The notes: generated by a model from the letters alone, not told the origin. DNA of 64,000 nt from Scybalousia_A sp045221575 (GCA_045221575.1 JBGUWU010000002.1:62001-126000); one strand, 5' to 3'. Counted from the first letter of the stretch, positions 16,450-26,615 are shown. Program-made: numbers and translations.

Positions 16450-19227
16450 ATGGAAAAATACATTGTAGCCAAAGGAATTAAGGTAAATAATCTTAAGAAT
16501 ATTGATATTAAAGTGCCACAAAATACTTTGACAGTTATAACAGGTGTTAGTGGAAGTGGAAAAAGTTCTTTGGCTTTTGATACTCTTTTTGCCGAAGGTC
16601 AAAGAAGATATATTGAGAGTCTATCTTCTTATGCTCGGCAATTTATAGGAAGAATGCCAAAGCCAGAAGTTGATAAAATAGAAGGCTTACCTCCTGCTAT
16701 AGCCGTACATCAAAGAACTATCAATCGCAATCCCCGTTCTACTGTTGGAACAATGACAGAGATTTATGAGTATCTGAAGATGCTTTATACAAAGATAGGA
16801 AAAACATTTTCTCCAATTTCAGGTAAGGAAGTAAAAAGAGACTCTGTTGCCAATGTTGTTGATACCATTCTCGCTAATTATAAAGAACAGAAGATATATA
16901 TCTTGTGTCCATTAAATCCCAACAAAGAAGATTTAAGAAAACGTTTAGAGGTTTTATTTCAAATTGGCTATACACGTATATTTTACGAAGAAGAGATATT
17001 GCAAATAGAAGAAATTTTACAGAAGAAAGTTGTACCGAAGACTTATACTAAAGCTTTTTTGCTTGTAGATAGATTATCTGTAAAAGGAGAGGAAGAAACG
17101 CTAAGAATACGTATTGCTGAAAGTGTTCATACTGCTTTTAATGAATCTGAAGGTTCTTGCGTTGTATGGTCAGAAAACAAAAGTGAAAGCTTTTCTAATC
17201 GCTTTGAAAGAGATGGAATGGAGTTTGTGAAACCTACAGAAAACTTTTTCTCTTTTAATAACAAATATGGTGCTTGTCCAAACTGTGATGGTTTAGGATA
17301 TGTTGAGGGAATTAGCGAAGACCTTGTAATTACAAAACCATATCTCTCGGTTTATGAAGATGTGGTTAATTGTTGGAAAGGTGCGGTGATGTCTCACTTT
17401 AAAGAAGATTTTATTAATAAGGCTTACAAGAAGTTTCCTATTCATAAACCATATAACGAATTAACAGAAGATCAAAAGAATTTGCTTTGGAACGGCGATG
17501 GCAAGAATATTATAGGGATAAATCAATTCTTTGAACTTGTACAGAAAGAATCTTATAAAATTCAATATCGCGTGCTTCTATCAAGATATAGAGGAAAAAC
17601 AATTTGTCCAGATTGTAAAGGAACAAGATTAAGAAAAGATGTTAGTTATGTGAAGATAAAAGGAAAATCTTTGATAGACATATTGAATATGCCGGTGGAG
17701 GAAGTAGCGGAATTTTTTGAAGAACTAAAACTTGATGATTATGATTTTAAAGCTTCGGAACGACTTTTAAAAGAAATAAAAACAAGGTTAAAATATCTGT
17801 TAAAAGTTGGTCTTGGTTATCTAACTCTATCAAGAGAAGCTAATACTCTTTCTGGCGGAGAAGCACAGAGAATAGTTCTTTCAACAAGTATTGGCTCACC
17901 TTTGGTTGGTTCAATGTATATTTTAGACGAACCAACAATAGGTTTGCATACTATAGATACTAATAATTTAATACAAGTTTTAAAAGATCTTAGAGATGAG
18001 GGAAACACAGTTATAGTTGTAGAACATGATGAGGAGGTAATAAGAAACGCAGATTATATCATAGACATAGGACCTTTGGCAGGAAGAAATGGAGGAGAGC
18101 TTGTATTTTCTGGTAATTTGAAAACTCTATTAAAAGATAAAAATTCTCTTACTGCACAATACTTGAGAGGAGAAAAAGAAATTCCTCTACCTATTTCTTA
18201 TAGAAAAAGTAAAGAATATCTTCAAATAGATGACATATTTGAAAACAATTTAAAAGGTGTTAATCTTAAATTGCCTTTAAATATGAAGGTTGTTGTGTGT
18301 GGAGTGTCAGGTTCTGGTAAAAGTACTTTAATAAATAAAGTATTGGTAAATGCATTGAAGATGCACTTTGATGTTCCTGTGGAAAAATTCCCTAAATGTT
18401 CGGAAATAAAAGGTTCTCTCTCTATTATAAAAGATATACAATTAGTAGATCAGAATTCAATAGGTCGTTCTTCAAGAAGTAATCCTGCTCTTTATACAGG
18501 TGTTTTTGATGATATAAGAAATTTATTTTCATCTCAACCATTATCAAAGGCAAGAAAATTAAAACCAGGTTATTTTTCTTTTAATGTTGATGGAGGTGGA
18601 AGATGTGAAACATGTAAGGGAGATGGAACAATAGAAGTAAAAATGCAATTTATGGCTGACGTTAGCTTGCAATGTGAAGAATGTCATGGCAAACGATATA
18701 AACAAGAAGCCTTAGAAATAAAATATAAAAACAAAACAATAGCGGATGTTTTGGAAATGAGTGTTGATGAAGCATTTGATTTCTTTGATGATAAAACAGA
18801 TAGTTGTGTTCAAAAAATTAACTATGTTTTAAATATTTTAAGAAGAGTAGGATTAGGTTATCTTGCTTTGGGACAATCGCTTTCTACTCTTTCAGGCGGA
18901 GAAGCCCAGAGAATAAAACTTGCCACTTACTTGCAAAAAGGTAAAAATCTAAAACCGACGTTATTTGTCTTTGATGAGCCAACAACGGGATTGCATTTAG
19001 ATGACATAAACAAATTGAATGAATGCTTTGATGCTTTAATAAACAATAATCATTCGGTTGTTATCATAGAACATCACTTGGATATAATAAAAACAGCAGA
19101 TTGGCTCATAGAATTAGGAGAAGGGGGAGGTAAACATGGCGGAAAAATAATATTTGAAGGAACACCTAAAGACCTTATAAAGCATAATGACACTCCAACT
19201 TCCAAGTTTTTAAAAGAAAAAATGTAA
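16450..19227 (+). CDS. uvrA: UvrA family excinuclease ATPase, zinc-site variant
   Basis: A 925-residue protein with two ABC ATPase modules that recognises damaged DNA in nucleotide excision repair. Walker A motifs are GVSGSGKS at 32-39 and near 617. ABC signatures LSGGEAQR are near 466 and 814. Cysteine pairs are CPNC (276), CPDC (386), CETC (719) and CEEC (741). The CxxC pair that normally lies upstream of the FSFN-GACP segment is absent, so the first zinc site lacks half its ligands. The ATG at 16450 is preferred over the GTG at 16447, and AAAGGA lies 10 bp upstream. It could be a UvrA2-like paralogue rather than the main UvrA. Confidence 0.9.
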   Translation: MEKYIVAKGIKVNNLKNIDIKVPQNTLTVITGVSGSGKSSLAFDTLFAEGQRRYIESLSSYARQFIGRMPKPEVDKIEGLPPAIAVHQRTINRNPRSTVGTMTEIYEYLKMLYTKIGKTFSPISGKEVKRDSVANVVDTILANYKEQKIYILCPLNPNKEDLRKRLEVLFQIGYTRIFYEEEILQIEEILQKKVVPKTYTKAFLLVDRLSVKGEEETLRIRIAESVHTAFNESEGSCVVWSENKSESFSNRFERDGMEFVKPTENFFSFNNKYGACPNCDGLGYVEGISEDLVITKPYLSVYEDVVNCWKGAVMSHFKEDFINKAYKKFPIHKPYNELTEDQKNLLWNGDGKNIIGINQFFELVQKESYKIQYRVLLSRYRGKTICPDCKGTRLRKDVSYVKIKGKSLIDILNMPVEEVAEFFEELKLDDYDFKASERLLKEIKTRLKYLLKVGLGYLTLSREANTLSGGEAQRIVLSTSIGSPLVGSMYILDEPTIGLHTIDTNNLIQVLKDLRDEGNTVIVVEHDEEVIRNADYIIDIGPLAGRNGGELVFSGNLKTLLKDKNSLTAQYLRGEKEIPLPISYRKSKEYLQIDDIFENNLKGVNLKLPLNMKVVVCGVSGSGKSTLINKVLVNALKMHFDVPVEKFPKCSEIKGSLSIIKDIQLVDQNSIGRSSRSNPALYTGVFDDIRNLFSSQPLSKARKLKPGYFSFNVDGGGRCETCKGDGTIEVKMQFMADVSLQCEECHGKRYKQEALEIKYKNKTIADVLEMSVDEAFDFFDDKTDSCVQKINYVLNILRRVGLGYLALGQSLSTLSGGEAQRIKLATYLQKGKNLKPTLFVFDEPTTGLHLDDINKLNECFDALINNNHSVVIIEHHLDIIKTADWLIELGEGGGKHGGKIIFEGTPKDLIKHNDTPTSKFLKEKM

Positions 19228-19296
19228 GTTTTTCCTTGTTGTAATGAAATTTGTAGTACTTTTGTAGTCTAAATTCAATAATAAAAAAGAATAATC

Positions 19297-20388
19297 ATGA
19301 ATAAAAATAATTACTGCGTTATTATGGCAGGAGGTGTAGGTAGTAGATTTTGGCCTATGAGTAGATTAAGAAGACCGAAGCAATTCTTAGATGTGTTAGG
19401 TATAGGTGAAAGTCTGATACAGATGACATATAAAAGAATGCAGAAAGTTTGTCCTCAAGAAAATATCTACATAGTAACAAGTGAGATGTATAAAGACCTT
19501 GTTAAAGAACAATTACAAGGGATTAATGAAAATAACATAGTAACTGAGCCTGCAAGAAGAAATACTGCACCTTGTATAACTTATGCTAATTTTAAGATAG
19601 GTTCTATTAATGAGAATGCAAACATAATTGTTGCAGCATCAGACCATCTTATTTTAAATGAAGATGAGTTTATTAATACCTTAGGAAAAGCTCTTAAAAT
19701 TACTCAAGAAAATGATGTATTAGTAACCTTAGGTATTAAACCTTCTTATCCAAATACAGGTTACGGTTATATTCAATTTGATAACAATGATTTTATTCCT
19801 AAGGATAAAGATATAAAAAAAGTAAAACTATTTACAGAGAAACCTAATTTAGAAATGGCTAAGAAGTTTATAGAAAGTGGTGATTTTCTATGGAACTCAG
19901 GTATTTTTATTTGGTCGTTAAAGTCTATTAATAAAGCACTAAGCCAATACTTGCCAGAAGTTTATAATATCTTCCTTAAAGGTCAAGACTATTATAATAC
20001 AGATAAGGAAGACTCTTTTATAAACGAGGCATATACATCTTGTCCTGCTATCTCTATAGATTACGGAGTTATGGAAAAAGCAGGTAATGTTTATGTTATT
20101 CCTTCAGATTTTGGTTGGAGTGATGTGGGAACTTGGAAAGCTTTATATAATGTTAGAGAAAAAGATGAGAATGCTAATACAATCATCGGTAAAAACGTTA
20201 TGGCCTACGATACAACTAACTCTATTGTTAATGTTCCTAAAGATAAACTTGTTATTCTACAAGGTTTAGATGGTTATATTGTTGTTGAGTCTGAAGGAAT
20301 TCTTATGATTTGCAAGAAAGATGAGGAACAAAGAGTTAAACAATTTATAACCGATGTAGAAGTTAGTAAAGGTTCTGATTATTTATAA
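19297..20388 (+). CDS. manC: Mannose-1-phosphate guanylyltransferase
   Basis: A 363-residue nucleotidyltransferase that makes GDP-mannose from mannose-1-phosphate and GTP for glycan synthesis. The N-terminal signature MAGGVGSRFWPMSR, followed by RPKQFL, is diagnostic of the family. Later motifs include ITEPARRNTAP-like VTEPARRNTAP, DHLI, and FTEKPNLEMA. It has only the transferase domain; the phosphomannose isomerase domain of long ManC/AlgA proteins is missing. A TACTTTTG element at 19257-19264 may be its -7 promoter box. It stands between uvrA and asnS without an operon partner. Confidence 0.92.
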   Translation: MNKNNYCVIMAGGVGSRFWPMSRLRRPKQFLDVLGIGESLIQMTYKRMQKVCPQENIYIVTSEMYKDLVKEQLQGINENNIVTEPARRNTAPCITYANFKIGSINENANIIVAASDHLILNEDEFINTLGKALKITQENDVLVTLGIKPSYPNTGYGYIQFDNNDFIPKDKDIKKVKLFTEKPNLEMAKKFIESGDFLWNSGIFIWSLKSINKALSQYLPEVYNIFLKGQDYYNTDKEDSFINEAYTSCPAISIDYGVMEKAGNVYVIPSDFGWSDVGTWKALYNVREKDENANTIIGKNVMAYDTTNSIVNVPKDKLVILQGLDGYIVVESEGILMICKKDEEQRVKQFITDVEVSKGSDYL

Positions 20389-20465
20389 AATTTTTCAATT
20401 GTAAATCTTAAAATAAATTTGATATAATTGCGTTATAATTTTTGACTTCAATATTAAAAGATACA

Positions 20466-21872
20466 ATGAATACTATAAAAAGAATAGAAATTAAAGACCT
20501 TTTTACAGAAGAAGCAAAAGAAAAAGTTAATCAACTTGTATGTGTAAAAGGTTGGGCTAGAACAAAAAGAGGAAACAAAGCGGTAGCCTTTATTGCTTTA
20601 AATGATGGAAGCACTATAAACAATATCCAAGTTGTTGCAGACGTAGAAAAATTTGGTGAAGATTTATTAAAAAGAATAACAACAGGAGCATCTCTTAGAG
20701 TTAATGGTACTCTTGTTGAAAGTATGGGTAAAGGACAGAGTGTAGAGATACAAGCTTCTGAAATAGAAATATATGGAGAAGCAGATGTAAATACATATCC
20801 TTTACAGAAGAAAGGACATACAATGGAATTTCTTAGAGATATTGCTCATTTACGTCCAAGAACAAATACTTTTGGAGCTGTACTAAGAATTCGTCATAAT
20901 ATGGCTTTTGCTATTCATAAATATTTTAATGATCATGGATTCTTTTATTGGCATAGTCCTATCATAACAGCTTCTGATTGTGAAGGAGCAGGAGAGATGT
21001 TCCAAGTAACAACATTGGATTTAGATAACTTACCAAAGAATGATAGCGGAAAAACAGATTATTCTAAAGATTTCTTTGGTGAGAGTACTTTTATGACTGT
21101 TTCAGGACAATTAGAGGGAGAACTTGGAGCAACAGCAATCGGAAAAATATACACATTTGGTCCTACATTTAGAGCAGAAAACTCTAATACTCCACGACAT
21201 CTTGCTGAATTTTGGCATGTTGAACCTGAAATGGCTTTCTATGATATTAATGATAATATGGATTTAGCAGAAGATTTTATAAAGTATCTTGTACGTTACG
21301 CTTTAGAAAACTGCAAAGATGATATTGAATTCTTGTGCAAAATGTATGATAATACACTTGTAGAAAGACTAAACTTTGTTATTTCTCATGACTTTAAACG
21401 TTTGACTTATACAGAAGCTATTTCTATATTAGAAAATAGTAAACATAAATTTGATGTTCCCGTTTCTTGGGGTATTGACTTACAATCAGAACACGAGCGT
21501 TTTCTTGTAGAACATCATTTTAAATGTCCTGTTATCTTGACTGACTATCCAAAGGAAATAAAATCCTTCTATATGAAACAAAATGATGATGGTAAAACAG
21601 TTAGAGGTATGGATATACTATTTCCTCAAATAGGAGAAATAATAGGAGGTAGTGAAAGAGAAGCAGATTTTGATAAACTTCTCACAAGAATGAAAGAACT
21701 AAATATGAATCTGGAACCTTATCAATGGTATTTAGATACAAGACGTTTTGGCACTGTTCCTCATTCTGGTTTTGGTTTAGGTTTTGAACGACTATTGATG
21801 TTTGTTACAGGAATGACAAACATTAGAGATGTTATTCCTTTCCCACGTTATCCAAAAAATGCTAAGTTCTAA
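20466..21872 (+). CDS. asnS: Asparaginyl-tRNA synthetase
   Basis: A 468-residue class IIb synthetase that charges tRNA-Asn. An N-terminal OB-fold anticodon domain (about 1-120, with VKGWARTKRG and AFIALNDGS) precedes the catalytic domain: motif 2 with FRAEN-SNTPRHLAEFWHVEPE near 240 and motif 3 GFGLGFERLLMF close to the C-terminus. The ATG at 20466 is chosen because MNTIKRIEIKDLF is the usual beginning; a TTG 24 bp upstream would add eight unconserved residues. Its TAA stop overlaps the ATG of rpoN by one base. Confidence 0.95.
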   Translation: MNTIKRIEIKDLFTEEAKEKVNQLVCVKGWARTKRGNKAVAFIALNDGSTINNIQVVADVEKFGEDLLKRITTGASLRVNGTLVESMGKGQSVEIQASEIEIYGEADVNTYPLQKKGHTMEFLRDIAHLRPRTNTFGAVLRIRHNMAFAIHKYFNDHGFFYWHSPIITASDCEGAGEMFQVTTLDLDNLPKNDSGKTDYSKDFFGESTFMTVSGQLEGELGATAIGKIYTFGPTFRAENSNTPRHLAEFWHVEPEMAFYDINDNMDLAEDFIKYLVRYALENCKDDIEFLCKMYDNTLVERLNFVISHDFKRLTYTEAISILENSKHKFDVPVSWGIDLQSEHERFLVEHHFKCPVILTDYPKEIKSFYMKQNDDGKTVRGMDILFPQIGEIIGGSEREADFDKLLTRMKELNMNLEPYQWYLDTRRFGTVPHSGFGLGFERLLMFVTGMTNIRDVIPFPRYPKNAKF

Positions 21873-23368
21873 TGATTTCTAATTCTTTGACAACCAAAAT
21901 GCAGACTAAGTTTGCACCTGCACAGATTCAATTTATGAAACTGTTGCAGTTGCCTTTGCAGTCTTTGGATCAAAGAATAAAAGAAGAGTTGGAAAAAAAC
22001 CCAATCTTGGAAGAATCGGAGGAAAAAACTTCTGAAGATATTCAAAAAATAAATGAAGATGATTCAGATGACTATAATCTTTCTATGTATTTCCAAGATG
22101 ATGAATTATCTGATTATAGAAAAACAACAAGACGGAATAATAATGAAACAAGAGTAGATGCAGGAAATATATATTCTTCTGGTTCTACTCTTTATGAAGA
22201 TTTGCTATCTCAGTTTTCTATGCTTGATTTATCCAAAGAAGATGAAGAAATTGGTAAAAATATCATAGGAAATATTGATGAAAATGGTTATTTAACTCGT
22301 TCTGTTGAAGCAATAGCCGATGATTATTTCTTTGCAAACAATAAAGAAATTCCCGTTGAGCAAGTAGAAAAGATTTTAAAGAAAATACAAGGTTTTGAAC
22401 CAGCAGGCGTTGGAGCAAGAGATTTAAAAGAGAGTTTGCTGTTGCAGTTAAAGAAATTGTCTAAGATAGATAATATTAAAGATAAAAAAAATCAACAGCA
22501 AAAATTAAAGCAAACAGAATCAAGAGAGCTTGTACTTGCTTTAAAGATATTAGAGAATAACACATATTTTGAAATGTTTAAAAATAAACAATATCAAAAT
22601 ATGATACAAAAGATGAAAATAACTCATGAGGAGTTAGACGCCGCAATAAATCTTATCAAAACTTTAAATCCTAAGCCAGCTACTTCTCACAATGGTAATA
22701 CATCTGTTTATGAAAACATTTATATTACTCCAGATTTTATTGTTTGGAATAATAATGGCAGAGTTGAGTTTCAATTAAATAAATCTTATACTCACTCTCT
22801 TCGCGTCAGTCCTTATTATTCTGAAATGTTAGAAAAATATAGGCAGATAAAGAAAAGAAATGTTTCAGAAAGACAAGCATTTAATTTTATAAAAGAAAAA
22901 ATGGATTCAGCCAATGAATTTATTTCTGCTTTAGATAATAGAGATAATACTCTTAGTAAAGTTATGGCTGCAATCATTAAGTTTCAATATTCTTATTTTC
23001 TTGAGGGAGATATTGATAAAAGAAAACCAATGCGTTTAGTTGATATATCAAATATGACAGATTGTGATATATCAACTGTTTCTCGTGTGGCAAGTAATAA
23101 ATATGCTCAAACACATTTTGGTACCTTTCTTTTAAAAGATTTCTTTTCTAATGCCTTAGAGGATAGTGAAGGAAATATAGTTTCATCTGATGCGGTAAAG
23201 TCTTTGATAACAGAACTGATAGAGAATGAAGATAAAAGAAAACCTTTGACAGATGAAAAAATAGTAGCCCTTTTGAAAGAAAAAGGTTATGATTTAGCAC
23301 GTAGAACAGTTGCAAAGTATAGAGATCTTTTAGATATTCCTGTAGCAAGACTAAGAAAAACACTTTAA
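21872..23368 (+). CDS. rpoN: RNA polymerase sigma-54 factor
   Basis: A 498-residue sigma-54. Region I is the Gln/Leu-rich N-terminus (KFAPAQIQFMKLLQLPLQSL), followed by an acidic linker (about 45-75), the core-binding domain (about 90-250) and the C-terminal DNA-binding domain. The RpoN box ARRTVAKYRDLLDIP is near the end and is well preserved, as is the helix-turn-helix around TDCDISTVSRVASNK. It overlaps asnS by one base and is followed after 3 bp by an M23 peptidase gene, so these three genes probably share a transcript. No sigma-54 activator is encoded in the window. Confidence 0.96.
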   Translation: MISNSLTTKMQTKFAPAQIQFMKLLQLPLQSLDQRIKEELEKNPILEESEEKTSEDIQKINEDDSDDYNLSMYFQDDELSDYRKTTRRNNNETRVDAGNIYSSGSTLYEDLLSQFSMLDLSKEDEEIGKNIIGNIDENGYLTRSVEAIADDYFFANNKEIPVEQVEKILKKIQGFEPAGVGARDLKESLLLQLKKLSKIDNIKDKKNQQQKLKQTESRELVLALKILENNTYFEMFKNKQYQNMIQKMKITHEELDAAINLIKTLNPKPATSHNGNTSVYENIYITPDFIVWNNNGRVEFQLNKSYTHSLRVSPYYSEMLEKYRQIKKRNVSERQAFNFIKEKMDSANEFISALDNRDNTLSKVMAAIIKFQYSYFLEGDIDKRKPMRLVDISNMTDCDISTVSRVASNKYAQTHFGTFLLKDFFSNALEDSEGNIVSSDAVKSLITELIENEDKRKPLTDEKIVALLKEKGYDLARRTVAKYRDLLDIPVARLRKTL

Positions 23369-23371
23369 TCA

Positions 23372-24511
23372 ATGGGAAACACAAAAAATAAAATAAATAT
23401 ATACAATAAGGTAAAGAGATTTTTCTTGTTACCTTTTTTGTTTATTTTGTTTATTATTTTCTCTTGTGATTCTTTTGCTCAAAATACTAACGAAGATACT
23501 CGTTCAAAGAATAGGCGTTTTGCTGATTCTATGTATTATGAACATACAATAAAGAAACAAGAAAAAGAAAAACATAAAACAGATACAACTGCTTTAAAAA
23601 AACTATCAATAAAAACAGATACAACTAAGCAAATACTAAAAAACAATTCTGAAATTCCTTCTTCATGTCTTTATCAACAAACATGGATAACAGATAGAGT
23701 AAAAGCAGGAAATATTTCTCTTAGAGATTTACCTGATGAACTAACTATAAGACTTTGTGGTAAAGATGGTACAGATAATTTTTGTTTTCCATATAAAGGA
23801 GTTCGCACTTCTCCTTATGGTTGGCGATGGGGTAGAGCTCATACGGGAGTAGATATTGCTTTAAACACAGGAGATAATATTTATGCTGCTTTTGATGGTG
23901 TTGTTAGGGTTGCAAAATATAATGGAGGTTACGGAAATATGGTTCTTATCCGTCATTATAATAATCTTGAAACACTATATGGACACATGTCTGTTTTAAA
24001 AGTAAAGCCTGGTCAAAAAGTGAAAGCAGGAGATGTTATTGGATTAGGAGGTTCAACAGGAAGAAGCACAGGTCCTCATCTTCATTTTGAATGCCGTCTT
24101 TTATATGCTTGTATAGATCCTGAATGGATTGTTGATTTGAAAAATCATCGCTTAAAAACTAAGATAATAAAAATAGATAAATCATTTTTTGGAGTAGCAG
24201 CTTCAGAATCTATTGCAGAAAATAGGACTCGTCCTACTAAATTATCAAAAGTTAATCGTTATATGAAAGGAACACGTTATGTTTCTTCAACAGAACTATC
24301 TTCTCTTATAGCAAAAAGAGAAAAGAAACTTAGTGAATATGTTACAATCAACAACGAAGATAAAGAAACTTGGAGATACTATAAAGTAAAGAAAGAAGAT
24401 ACCATAGAAAGTATTTGCAAAAAATATAGAATACGCAAAGAAGATTTTATTGCAATCAATAATATTAAAGATGAAAAACTAAAAGAAAAGCAAAAGGTCA
24501 GAGTAAGATAG
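23372..24511 (+). CDS. M23 family metallopeptidase with LysM domain
   Basis: A 379-residue cell-wall hydrolase of the lysostaphin/NlpD type. An N-terminal hydrophobic segment (about 17-32) followed by SFAQ indicates export. The zinc site is complete: H157 and D161 in HTGVDIA and H236/H238 in GPHLHFE, giving the HxxxD...HxH pattern. A C-terminal LysM repeat (about 335-379, YYKVKKEDTIESICKKY) binds peptidoglycan. A basic, Thr-rich linker lies between the signal and catalytic parts. It begins 3 bp after rpoN and probably acts in septum splitting or wall remodelling. Confidence 0.92.
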   Translation: MGNTKNKINIYNKVKRFFLLPFLFILFIIFSCDSFAQNTNEDTRSKNRRFADSMYYEHTIKKQEKEKHKTDTTALKKLSIKTDTTKQILKNNSEIPSSCLYQQTWITDRVKAGNISLRDLPDELTIRLCGKDGTDNFCFPYKGVRTSPYGWRWGRAHTGVDIALNTGDNIYAAFDGVVRVAKYNGGYGNMVLIRHYNNLETLYGHMSVLKVKPGQKVKAGDVIGLGGSTGRSTGPHLHFECRLLYACIDPEWIVDLKNHRLKTKIIKIDKSFFGVAASESIAENRTRPTKLSKVNRYMKGTRYVSSTELSSLIAKREKKLSEYVTINNEDKETWRYYKVKKEDTIESICKKYRIRKEDFIAINNIKDEKLKEKQKVRVR

Positions 24512-24622
24512 TATTTGTATTTGTTTTTCGTTTTTATGCAATAATCAAAAAATAAGTAATAGAAGTAATAATAAGAGATTTTTTTTGTAATTTCGCACTC
24601 CGATATAAAGAAAGCTAACAAT

Positions 24623-25354
24623 ATGAACGAAACAAAAAATATAATAAGCATAGATATACATAATCTAATCAAAGAATATGGACAACAAAGAGCATTAGAC
24701 GATGTTACTCTTTCAATTAACGAAGGTGAAATCGTAGGTCTTTTAGGTCCGAATGGAGCAGGTAAAAGTACGATGATGAAGATAATCACCTGCTTTATTC
24801 CTCCTACAAAGGGAGAAGTAAAAGTCTATAATTATGACATTAATGAGGAACCGATGAAGATACGTTCTCTTATAGGCTATCTACCAGAGCAAAATCCTTT
24901 ATACAATGAACTATATGTTAGAGAAAATCTTGAGTTTATTGCAGGAATACATGGAATAAAAGGTAATAGAGCAAAAGAGAGAGTAGAACAAATGATAGAA
25001 AAAGTTGGTTTAACAAAAGAGGTTAGAAAAAAAATAGGAATGCTCTCCAAAGGATATAAACAACGTGTGGGAATAGCTCAAGCTTTAATACACGATCCAA
25101 AAATTCTTATATTAGATGAACCAACAACAGGATTGGATCCTAATCAATTGGTAGAAATACGTACTCTTATTAAAGAATTAGGAAAAGAAAAAACAGTAAT
25201 TCTTTCTACTCATATTATGCAAGAAGTCGAAGCTGTTTGTTCTCGTGCTATTATAATAAATAATGGAAAACTTGTTGCAGACGATAGCGTTAAAGCTTTG
25301 GCACAAGGTGAAAGTTTAGAAAAGAAATTCAGAGAAATAACAAGATATATTTAA
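24623..25354 (+). CDS. gldA: GldA-like ABC transporter ATP-binding protein
   Basis: A 243-residue ABC ATPase. Walker A is GPNGAGKS at 42-49, the signature is LSKGYKQR near 139 and Walker B is ILILDEPTTGLD near 160, followed by the H-loop ILSTH. The sequence style (YLPEQNPLYNELYVRENL) is that of GldA, the ATPase linked to gliding motility in Bacteroidota. It is shorter than most GldA proteins (about 300 residues), lacking the C-terminal extension. The permease partners GldF and GldG are not in the window. Its stop codon overlaps the ATG of the SGNH-like gene by one base. Confidence 0.75.
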   Translation: MNETKNIISIDIHNLIKEYGQQRALDDVTLSINEGEIVGLLGPNGAGKSTMMKIITCFIPPTKGEVKVYNYDINEEPMKIRSLIGYLPEQNPLYNELYVRENLEFIAGIHGIKGNRAKERVEQMIEKVGLTKEVRKKIGMLSKGYKQRVGIAQALIHDPKILILDEPTTGLDPNQLVEIRTLIKELGKEKTVILSTHIMQEVEAVCSRAIIINNGKLVADDSVKALAQGESLEKKFREITRYI

Positions 25355-26577
25355 TGAAACTACTATACAAGTACATATTGTTATTTGTGTTTTCTGCTTT
25401 TACTTCAATTATTCTAAGCGGACAAGAAATAGAGTTCAATACTTATGGCATAATAAACAAGGATATTGATACAATATCTTATTATGGAAATAGTCAAAAA
25501 TCCTTTAATTATTTGTTTTTCAAGTTTCGTTCAATGATTATTGAGGGAAGACAGCAAATAAACGTCGTTCATATAGGCGATGACTATGTTTGTTCAGACG
25601 TTATGACAGAAGAGTTAAGAAAAAATCTTCAATCTTTTATGCCAGGACTTCAAGCTACAAGAGGAATAATATCTCCTTCTATTAAAGAATCTTCAAATTC
25701 ATACAAGATAAAGTATTCTTCTGGTTGGCATTCTAATAATATTATCTCCAATGCAGGGAAAAAAGATAATGGATTCTTTTTATCAAATGTCTATACAAGT
25801 AATTCCAATGAAAATATAGAGATAAGTGTTAATAACAAGAACTCCATAAAATACGATTTCAATTCTTTTAGGGTATATCATAGCAGATTAAATTTAGGAG
25901 ATAGATTGAAAATAGAAGATATAAACATTGCCTATCAAACTATAGAGAATGATGACGAAGGATATACTGAATTCTTATTATCAGACTATGTTTCTTCAAT
26001 CAAGATAGCCTTGAATAAAAAAGATAATGAGATTTTTTATATCTATGGCTTCTATTTCCAAAACAATGATGCGGGTGTTGTTTATAATAGTCTTGGTTTA
26101 AATGGTTTAAAAGTAAAAGATTTAAATAATAATTCAGATTTATTTTTTTCACAATTAAAGACTTTAGATGTAGATTTATTTATTCTTTCTTTAGGTCTTA
26201 GCGATTCGGAAGAAGAGATGAATGAACAAGACTTTGAAACAAATTTAATCAACTTGATAAATAATATTAGAAAAACAAAACCTAACATTCCAATTCTGCT
26301 AACCACACCTGTCGAAACATGGACTCAAAAACGAAGGATAAATTCCAATCTTTCACAAAGCATAAAGGCTATTACATCTGTGGCAAACCAAACAAATTGT
26401 GCTGTGTTTGACCTTTATAATGTTATGGGTGGTAATAATTCAGCAAAAAAACTACATTCCAAATCTTTAATGCAAAATGACTTAATCCACCTTACAACAA
26501 AAGGTTATCAATTAGCAGGAACTTTGTTGTACAACGCTCTTTGGAAAGAAATAGAAGAAGGTTCGTCAATACATTGA
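25354..26577 (+). CDS. SGNH/GDSL-hydrolase-like exported protein, catalytic residues altered
   Basis: A 407-residue exported protein (signal about 1-23, ending LSGQ). The fold is recognisable as the Bacteroidota SGNH hydrolase group that normally begins VLHIGDSHIQ. Here block I reads VVHIGDDYVC, with Asp at 77 where the nucleophile Ser is expected. Block III reads LSLGLSDSE, with Ser283 where the oxyanion Asn of GTND is expected. The block V pair D376-x-x-H379 (DLIHLT) and the Gly block (YNSLGLNG) remain. It is therefore probably not an active esterase, or uses another mechanism. It overlaps the GldA-like gene by one base and is followed closely by a very large exported protein. Confidence 0.7.
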   Translation: MKLLYKYILLFVFSAFTSIILSGQEIEFNTYGIINKDIDTISYYGNSQKSFNYLFFKFRSMIIEGRQQINVVHIGDDYVCSDVMTEELRKNLQSFMPGLQATRGIISPSIKESSNSYKIKYSSGWHSNNIISNAGKKDNGFFLSNVYTSNSNENIEISVNNKNSIKYDFNSFRVYHSRLNLGDRLKIEDINIAYQTIENDDEGYTEFLLSDYVSSIKIALNKKDNEIFYIYGFYFQNNDAGVVYNSLGLNGLKVKDLNNNSDLFFSQLKTLDVDLFILSLGLSDSEEEMNEQDFETNLINLINNIRKTKPNIPILLTTPVETWTQKRRINSNLSQSIKAITSVANQTNCAVFDLYNVMGGNNSAKKLHSKSLMQNDLIHLTTKGYQLAGTLLYNALWKEIEEGSSIH

Positions 26578-26615
26578 CTTCAACAATATATTTTAATACC
26601 TCAAAAATAAAAAAC

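Noticed and set aside
26541..26615. Earlier start for the 1483-residue protein
   Set aside because: It would overlap the SGNH-like gene and place 25 polar residues before a clear signal peptide.
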